A DNA stretch of 10,577 nt from Candidatus Cloacimonadota bacterium (GTDB lineage Bacteria > Cloacimonadota > Cloacimonadia > Cloacimonadales > Cloacimonadaceae). The stretch is taken from assembly GCA_016875595.1 (NCBI GenBank), contig VGPI01000061.1, positions 1 to 10,577 on the forward strand, read 5' to 3'. Below, piece after piece: positions 6,664 to 10,577 of this stretch; position 1 is the first letter of the stretch, and every line of letters begins with the position of its first letter. The notes beneath the pieces are model-generated. The model was not told the origin of the DNA, did no database searches, and saw only the letters and a program-made list of their open reading frames with translations. The translations under genes and the position numbers were made by a program.

Positions 6664-7078
6664 TTAAGAAATGAACCTGACGTATAAACTGATCTTGATT
6701 GTGATATTGGTTCGGCTGAACATGGACAGATGCCCATAGGTTTCTAATTTTACCCCAGGCACATGGACGTCATAGGTTGATATGAATGCACTGGGCTCAT
6801 GTATAACGTGCATACCTATGCTGGATACACCTTCCTTATCCTTGCCGAGGTTCATATAATCCTGCATTGGAAGCGGATCATGTCGCAGATCTTTGGCAAA
6901 CGTCCGCGTAAGAAATGATCACCGCCGGTTTATCGATAAGCAGCCAACTCCACTCAGGGGACACTATTCACCCAGAGTCAGGATCTTCATCGGCTGGGAG
7001 GTTTAGGGTATCTGATCCTGACTGGTGGATCCTGCCAATACAAGCCATGTATTGGACCAACTCCTCTCTGGAGAGATT
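6664..7078 (-). pseudogene. Decayed coding sequence of unknown family (in-frame stop and frameshift)
   Basis: Minus-strand reading from 7078 gives a coding-like peptide (LSREELVQYMACIGRIHQS, then LNLPADEDPDSG) that meets TGA at 6970-6968. The same frame continues at once with SPEWSWLLIDKPAVIISYAD. The TGA could be a mutated TGG. Near 6900 the sense jumps to another frame: FAKDLRHDPLPMQDYMNL, then GVSSIGMHVIHEPSAF and YDVHVPGVKLETYGHLSM, ending at the TAA at 6666-6664. No start with a ribosome binding site is visible, and TGA at 7081-7079 precedes the first segment. The composition looks like a broken soluble protein of about 135 residues, but I cannot name a family. It is upstream of, and on the same strand as, the asparagine-synthase-like gene, so it may once have been its partner. 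The alternative is non-coding DNA with chance open frames. Confidence 0.35.
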
Positions 7079-7082
7079 TCAC

Positions 7083-7121
7083 TTGACATTTACACTGTTT
7101 CACTCATGATTGCGAACAGTG
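7083..7121 (+). promoter_or_regulatory. Promoter of the DUF6175-like/lipoprotein operon with overlapping inverted repeat
   Basis: TTGACA at 7083-7088 is a perfect -35. CATGAT at 7105-7110 (4 of 6 matches, 16-base spacer) is the best -10. The 7-base inverted repeat CACTGTT (7093-7099) and AACAGTG (7115-7121) flanks the -10, the position expected for an operator. The start codon at 7147 leaves a short leader. No other strong candidate is close. Confidence 0.45.
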
Positions 7122-7134
7122 ATGAATGCTTAAT

Positions 7135-7140
7135 AAGGAG
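7135..7140 (+). promoter_or_regulatory. Ribosome binding site that fixes the start at 7147
   Basis: AAGGAG lies 6 bases before the ATG at 7147. An earlier in-frame ATG at 7126 would put this site inside the gene and has no such site itself. Starting at 7147 also gives a clean signal peptide. Confidence 0.75.
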
Positions 7141-7146
7141 TATGCT

Positions 7147-8424
7147 ATGATTAACTCGATATTTCGATCCGTCATCATCCTGCTGGCAACATTGCCCTCA
7201 GCAAGCATAGCCCAGCATCCGGTGGCGAAGCAGGCAACCCTGATCGAGACGATCTCATCGTCCGAGGTCTTGGTTGAGGCAACGGGTATTTACCGTTCAC
7301 CCGAAAAGAGTAAAAGCAAGCAAAAAAAGGACGTGGATAAGGTTGGCGTTACCCGTGCACTGGAAGATGCCAAACGCACGGCAATCTATTTTGTCCTCTA
7401 TGGCGGCACCGATCCTATCATCCGTTCCCAAGCCGACAAAGACCGTCTGGAACCGAAAGTGCTGCATTTCTACGACATGGTAAATATCAATCGTTATATC
7501 ACCTATGAAGATACCAAGTTCGTCCAGCAGATCAAGATCGAGGAAGGAACCGGTATCCGCGTCGTCAAACGATTCCGTATCAATAAGGACTATATCCTGC
7601 GTGACCTGGAAAACATGAATATCCTCGCTGCCCGGACTGAAATGGTCGAAGTCCTTGGACGTCCACAACTGATGGTCATTCCTGAGACACCCAAGGGACA
7701 GAACCCGGTGGAGATCCTGCGCAACGATCCGATCGCCCGTCATGCCGCCACTGTGGTCGAAAGCCATCTCACCGCCAAACAGTATGATGTGCTGGTACCG
7801 CAACAGATGGAACAGCTTGCCTCGCTGAACGAACTGCAGATGGTCGTGGGTGGCAGGCAGGACGACATCGCCTATTCCCTTGCCATATCCATAGGCAGCG
7901 ACGTCTATATCACCTATGGTGGCACCTGGGAAGCCGGAACCTATGGCACAAAGCGTTTTGCCATGACCGTACGCGCCTATGAGACCACCACCGGCAGATT
8001 GCTGGGTGCGGAAACGGGATATAGCGTTGCCCGCCAGGGTGAAAGCATGATCTCGGTCGAAGAAGCGATGAATGGTGCCATCGATGCCGTCTTGAGCCGG
8101 ATCGATGCCTATTGGCGTGAAGATATGCGTCGCGGTGTGCAGTACAAGATCCTGATCAGTATCGATCCTTCCTATTCCGAGGATGAGGTCTTTGAGATCC
8201 AGGATATCTTTATGGAAGCCGCCCGGAGCGTTTCCAAATCCTCCAAGGAAAATATCGCCACCCCTCAGACGATCGATTATCTCGTCTGGGTCGATCCCGC
8301 CCAGTACAACAGCTCCCGCAATCTGTTCCGCGCACTCAAGCAATACTTTGACGCCTCCGCTTACGGCGCTAAACTGAGAACTGTCAATATCAACCGCAAG
8401 ATGATCCTGCTCAAGATCGACTAA
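7147..8424 (+). CDS. Exported DUF6175-like protein of unknown function
   Basis: The 425-residue product starts with a signal peptide (about 1-23, hydrophobic VIILLATLPSASIA, likely cleaved near Ala22-Gln23). Residues 42-160 resemble the N-terminal part of FlgT/LPP20-type domains: a strand with VEATGIY, a long helix ALEDAKRTAIYFVLYGGTDP (71-90), and a strand-rich end. Residues 165-330 resemble DUF6175, seen in Bacteroidota: RPQLMVIPE (172-180), SLAISIGSDVYITYGG (244-259), FAMTVRAYETTTGRLLGAET (271-290) and a helix with AMNGAIDAVLSRI (307-319). The tail (333-425) repeats an alpha/beta pattern (YKILISID, then IDYLVWVD). The family assignment is from memory of its pattern, and its function is not known. 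Only 12 bases separate its stop from the start of the lipoprotein gene, so the two are co-transcribed and the products probably work together in the periplasm or at the outer membrane. Confidence 0.7.
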   Translation: MINSIFRSVIILLATLPSASIAQHPVAKQATLIETISSSEVLVEATGIYRSPEKSKSKQKKDVDKVGVTRALEDAKRTAIYFVLYGGTDPIIRSQADKDRLEPKVLHFYDMVNINRYITYEDTKFVQQIKIEEGTGIRVVKRFRINKDYILRDLENMNILAARTEMVEVLGRPQLMVIPETPKGQNPVEILRNDPIARHAATVVESHLTAKQYDVLVPQQMEQLASLNELQMVVGGRQDDIAYSLAISIGSDVYITYGGTWEAGTYGTKRFAMTVRAYETTTGRLLGAETGYSVARQGESMISVEEAMNGAIDAVLSRIDAYWREDMRRGVQYKILISIDPSYSEDEVFEIQDIFMEAARSVSKSSKENIATPQTIDYLVWVDPAQYNSSRNLFRALKQYFDASAYGAKLRTVNINRKMILLKID

Positions 8425-8426
8425 GT

Positions 8427-8431
8427 GGAGG
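8427..8431 (+). promoter_or_regulatory. Ribosome binding site that fixes the lipoprotein start at 8437
   Basis: GGAGG sits 5 bases before the ATG at 8437. The alternative ATG at 8425 directly follows the upstream stop, has no ribosome binding site, and would place this site inside the gene. Confidence 0.8.
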
Positions 8432-8436
8432 TAATA

Positions 8437-10389
8437 ATGAAACTTAGCAATGTTATGATATCCATCCTGTACCTGATATTCCTCGTGGCATGCGGAGTAA
8501 CTGTGCAACAAACAGGATATCCCTCGTCCTCCGGATCGCCCAAGCCAAATGTGCAGGCGACCTCCATGGGAGACCTGATCATCGGTGTGGGGACTGGGTC
8601 CAACTATCAGGCGGCTTATGCCAATGCCCAGGCGGATCTGGCTTCCAAGATCACAGTCAAGGTCGATGCCATCATTGAACTGCACTCGCTCGACATAGAA
8701 GCCGGTGGTAAGCTATACTACAGCGAAAGTATCGAGCAGTCCACCAAATTAACCGTTGATCAGACCCTGCGTAACGTCAAGGTGGAGAGCCATGAACAGA
8801 CCGGCGGACAGCACAAGGTGACCGTCAGCATCAGTCGCACGCTCTTTCTCAATTCCCTGAGAGGTGAACTGGATGCGATGATCAGTGAAGCCGATGACCT
8901 CTTTACCGAAGGACAGCGTATGGCAGCGGACGGACGAGTGCTCTCAGCGATCCGTAACTTCATGGACGCCCAGAAGATCCTGCCGGATTTTTATGCCAGG
9001 AAGCAATTCTACGACAATTTTGCCCCCGTTCCTTACAGCTTCAAGGGCAATCTCAGCATCGGCTCGCTGGATTCAGCCATCCGTGACTTGCTGTCCTCCA
9101 TTGCTTTTGAAGTGGTCTCCGGCGATAAACAGACCGGCGAGGCGGGAGCTGTCCTACCGGAGACGATCGTCTTCCGTGCCATTTATCGAACCAAAGGCAG
9201 AGACATAGTAACCATCGGTGGCTATCCCGTCCGCCTTACCTATGGAGATAACACCTTGATCGAGAAGGGGATGACCGATCGTAGCGGCGAATACTCGATC
9301 AATGTCATTGCCATTGCTCAGACCGGTAACCGGGGTAAAGTCGTCATCCGTTCCGATGCCTTTGGCCTTCCTGCTTATCTCTCCAAGACCGCGGAAGTTG
9401 CCTCCGGGGAAGCGGTTTTCACCCTCTCCGAAACCAAAGCGGTATCCACGCAATTACTGATCCGCGATGAAAAAGGCAACCGGCTGGAGAAGGTGGAATG
9501 CATTATCGCCAAAACCCTGAATGCCAGCAATGTCCAGATCGCAGCCGATGCACCATTGATCATGCAGGGGATCGTCACCATTACCGAAGATCGCATGCAG
9601 GAAGGCATGGGAAAACCGCAACACTTTATCAAGGTGCGCCTTGACCTCCAGTTTGGTATCGCCAGAAACAGCGAGATAGTCGGTTCTATCTCCGGCACCG
9701 GACAGGGCTTGAGCACCACCAGTGTTGCCGACGCCACCCAGCGTGCCTATGACAATATCAGCATCAATTCCCGTGAATTGCAGCAAATGCTCAGTGCTGC
9801 CTACCCCCGGATCTCTGCCGCATTGCAGGTTACACCGCCACCAGGGGTGGAAAAACCACCCGTAGCGGACAACCAGACCACTCCACAACTGCATGAAGCA
9901 CCTCCCACCCCGTCCCTACGTCCAGAGATCAAGGAAGCCCAGACCGAACCTCACCCCGAGGTCAAGGAACGCCCCTATTTTGATAGCCACTACGTGCAAA
10001 GCGATGACTTTTTCGTCTTTGATGTGCCTCTGGGCTCCAATGAATACATCTATGTCCATCTAGCCAAGCTGCAGACCCCGCCATCCGCTGCCACCAATAA
10101 TCAAGCCGAGTTCTTCCTCGTGATGTCCGGCGACAGACAGTGGAAAGATCATTGGGTCAGGACGCGGAAGGCACAAACCGAAGACCTCAGGATCGGAGCC
10201 GAGATCATCGTCTTTGACCAAACCGATAATAGCGGTGTTTACCGCTCTCCCATCTCCAATCAAGAAGCCCGTTCCCATAATTGGTACATGACCCGTATCA
10301 CCGATTTATCGGACATGTACAAGGGATACGTCCTCGGCTCAGGTGGCCTCAAAATCGGCCTCACCTGTATCCGGATCATCGTCAGATAA
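8437..10389 (+). CDS. Large multidomain lipoprotein with LPP20/FlgT-like N-terminal domain
   Basis: The 650-residue product has a type II signal peptide: hydrophobic 6-18 then the lipobox LVAC with Cys19 as the lipidation site. Residues 43-140 match the LPP20/FlgT N-terminal pattern: GDLIIGVGTGSN (45-56), a helix rich in Ala (YQAAYANAQADLASKI, 57-72), and VTVSISRTLF (128-137). A helical pair (144-190, EGQRMAADGRVLSAIRNFMDAQ) looks like a TPR-type hairpin. Residues 240-335 look Ig-like (GGYPVRLTYG, then TDRSGEYSINV). A mixed domain follows (about 340-460, GSISGTGQGLSTTSVADAT at 416-434). A proline-rich linker (466-513) leads to a C-terminal domain (515-650) that I do not recognise, with KDHWVRTRKAQTEDLRIGAE at 570-589. 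It follows the DUF6175-like gene by 12 bases. It is likely anchored in the outer membrane, and the long linker suggests reach into the periplasm. The role is unknown. Confidence 0.75.
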   Translation: MKLSNVMISILYLIFLVACGVTVQQTGYPSSSGSPKPNVQATSMGDLIIGVGTGSNYQAAYANAQADLASKITVKVDAIIELHSLDIEAGGKLYYSESIEQSTKLTVDQTLRNVKVESHEQTGGQHKVTVSISRTLFLNSLRGELDAMISEADDLFTEGQRMAADGRVLSAIRNFMDAQKILPDFYARKQFYDNFAPVPYSFKGNLSIGSLDSAIRDLLSSIAFEVVSGDKQTGEAGAVLPETIVFRAIYRTKGRDIVTIGGYPVRLTYGDNTLIEKGMTDRSGEYSINVIAIAQTGNRGKVVIRSDAFGLPAYLSKTAEVASGEAVFTLSETKAVSTQLLIRDEKGNRLEKVECIIAKTLNASNVQIAADAPLIMQGIVTITEDRMQEGMGKPQHFIKVRLDLQFGIARNSEIVGSISGTGQGLSTTSVADATQRAYDNISINSRELQQMLSAAYPRISAALQVTPPPGVEKPPVADNQTTPQLHEAPPTPSLRPEIKEAQTEPHPEVKERPYFDSHYVQSDDFFVFDVPLGSNEYIYVHLAKLQTPPSAATNNQAEFFLVMSGDRQWKDHWVRTRKAQTEDLRIGAEIIVFDQTDNSGVYRSPISNQEARSHNWYMTRITDLSDMYKGYVLGSGGLKIGLTCIRIIVR

Positions 10390-10514
10390 AGGATGAATCC
10401 TGCTTGCTCCACACTGCTGATCTGCTTGATCGATAACCGCACAATGCAGGCTCCCGTGCCCTGATTTCCCGATTATCACAGCGGTGATGCAAGGTGGTGG
10501 AGTTATAGCCGATA
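10390..10514. other. Short 3' intergenic stretch without recognised genes
   Basis: The 125 bases between the lipoprotein stop and the terminator hold no open frame with a ribosome binding site and no clear repeat. I see nothing further in it. Confidence 0.5.
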
Positions 10515-10543
10515 AAAAACGCCGGGTTTGACCCGGCGTTTTT
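10515..10543 (+). terminator. Bidirectional intrinsic terminator after the lipoprotein gene
   Basis: A perfect 13-base stem pairs 10515-10527 with 10531-10543 around a 3-base loop. The GC-rich core is CGCCGGGT/ACCCGGCG, flanked by an A-run on the left and a T-run on the right, so it works in both directions. It ends the plus-strand operon about 125 bases after the stop. A bidirectional terminator suggests a converging gene just right of the window. Confidence 0.87.
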
Positions 10544-10561
10544 CATTATCTGCTGATCTGA

Positions 10562-10577
10562 TCAGAATCTCTTGAGC
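10562..10577 (-). CDS. Possible C-terminal end of a converging gene (edge fragment)
   Basis: On the minus strand the last bases read Leu-Lys-Arg-Phe followed by TGA at 10564-10562, 19 bases from the bidirectional terminator. The spacing fits the 3' end of a gene that enters from the right. Five codons are far too few to prove it. Confidence 0.15.

Larger units (their letters stand above)
6477..7146. other. Intergenic region with divergent regulatory ends, inverted repeats and gene remnants
   Basis: The 670 bases separate the divergent asparagine-synthase-like gene and the DUF6175-like gene. Besides the gene remnant and the two candidate promoters, the right half is rich in hairpins. There is a perfect 10-base inverted repeat AGTCAGGATC (6976-6985) with GATCCTGACT (7014-7023), and a perfect 8-base stem CCAATACA (7035-7042) with TGTATTGG (7048-7055) around a 5-base loop. 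In 6541-6663 open frames exist on the minus strand, but I cannot support a gene. Confidence 0.5.

Noticed and set aside
6537..6737. A 66-codon minus-strand open frame upstream of the AsnB-like gene
   Set aside because: It has no ribosome binding site, its sequence is Ser/Arg-rich and unlike a real protein, and it overlaps the end of the better-supported remnant in another frame.
6968..6970. In-frame TGA read as selenocysteine
   Set aside because: A frameshift lies about 70 bases further on, there is no start with a ribosome binding site, and no SECIS-like hairpin immediately follows. Pseudogenisation is simpler.
4695..7078. Lasso-peptide biosynthetic cluster
   Set aside because: Only the AsnB-like enzyme is present. 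I see no RRE protein, transglutaminase-like leader peptidase, precursor peptide or exporter in the window.
7297..8685. A 462-codon open frame on the minus strand across the DUF6175-like gene and the start of the lipoprotein gene
   Set aside because: It is antisense to a gene pair with signal peptides and ribosome binding sites. Its protein is extremely rich in Asp, Gly, His and Ile, as expected from a shadow frame, and it has no family motif.

Overview
The window reads as chromosomal DNA of roughly balanced base composition from a diderm bacterium. The best guess is the FCB group (Bacteroidota, Cloacimonadota and relatives). The main support is the partial gene at the left edge: it belongs to a family I know mainly from Bacteroidota and related phyla, where it is usually labelled 'asparagine synthetase B'. 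The outer-membrane-type lipoprotein pair at the right edge fits the same picture. A phylum-level assignment is inference, because no rRNA or other strong marker is present.

Left part (1-4336, minus strand): a tight operon in the order lepB (signal peptidase I), hemW-like radical SAM protein, CCA-adding tRNA nucleotidyltransferase, and the exported 'asparagine synthetase B'-labelled protein, which runs off the left edge. Each of the three junctions is a 4-base overlap (GTGA or ATGA), so translation is probably coupled. Inside hemW, about 100 bases made of two hairpins with a shared CGTAGGG motif are read in frame and add about 34 residues that the family lacks.

Middle (4287-7146): a 408-base intergenic stretch holds a perfect 83-base palindrome (41-base arms, 1-base centre) built from four copies of an 11-base word, and a tiny plus-strand ORF with a strong ribosome binding site. 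Then comes a minus-strand asparagine-synthase-like gene. It keeps the ATP-pyrophosphatase signature but lacks the N-terminal Cys2 of true glutamine-dependent AsnB. Upstream of it lie three spaced TCTGTA-type half-sites and a stretch of decayed minus-strand coding sequence with an in-frame stop and a frameshift, in a zone that is also rich in inverted repeats.

Right part (7083-10543, plus strand): a promoter with a small inverted repeat drives two genes. The first is an exported DUF6175-like protein. The second is a 650-residue lipoprotein with an LPP20/FlgT-like N-terminal domain, an Ig-like middle, a proline-rich linker and an unrecognised C-terminal domain. A strong bidirectional hairpin terminator ends the unit. 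The two products probably act together at the cell envelope, but their function is unknown.

The most noteworthy items are the in-frame palindromic element in hemW, the long perfect palindrome at 4482-4564, and the uncharacterised envelope gene pair. I found no CRISPR array, tRNA, rRNA, transposase or recognisable defence system.
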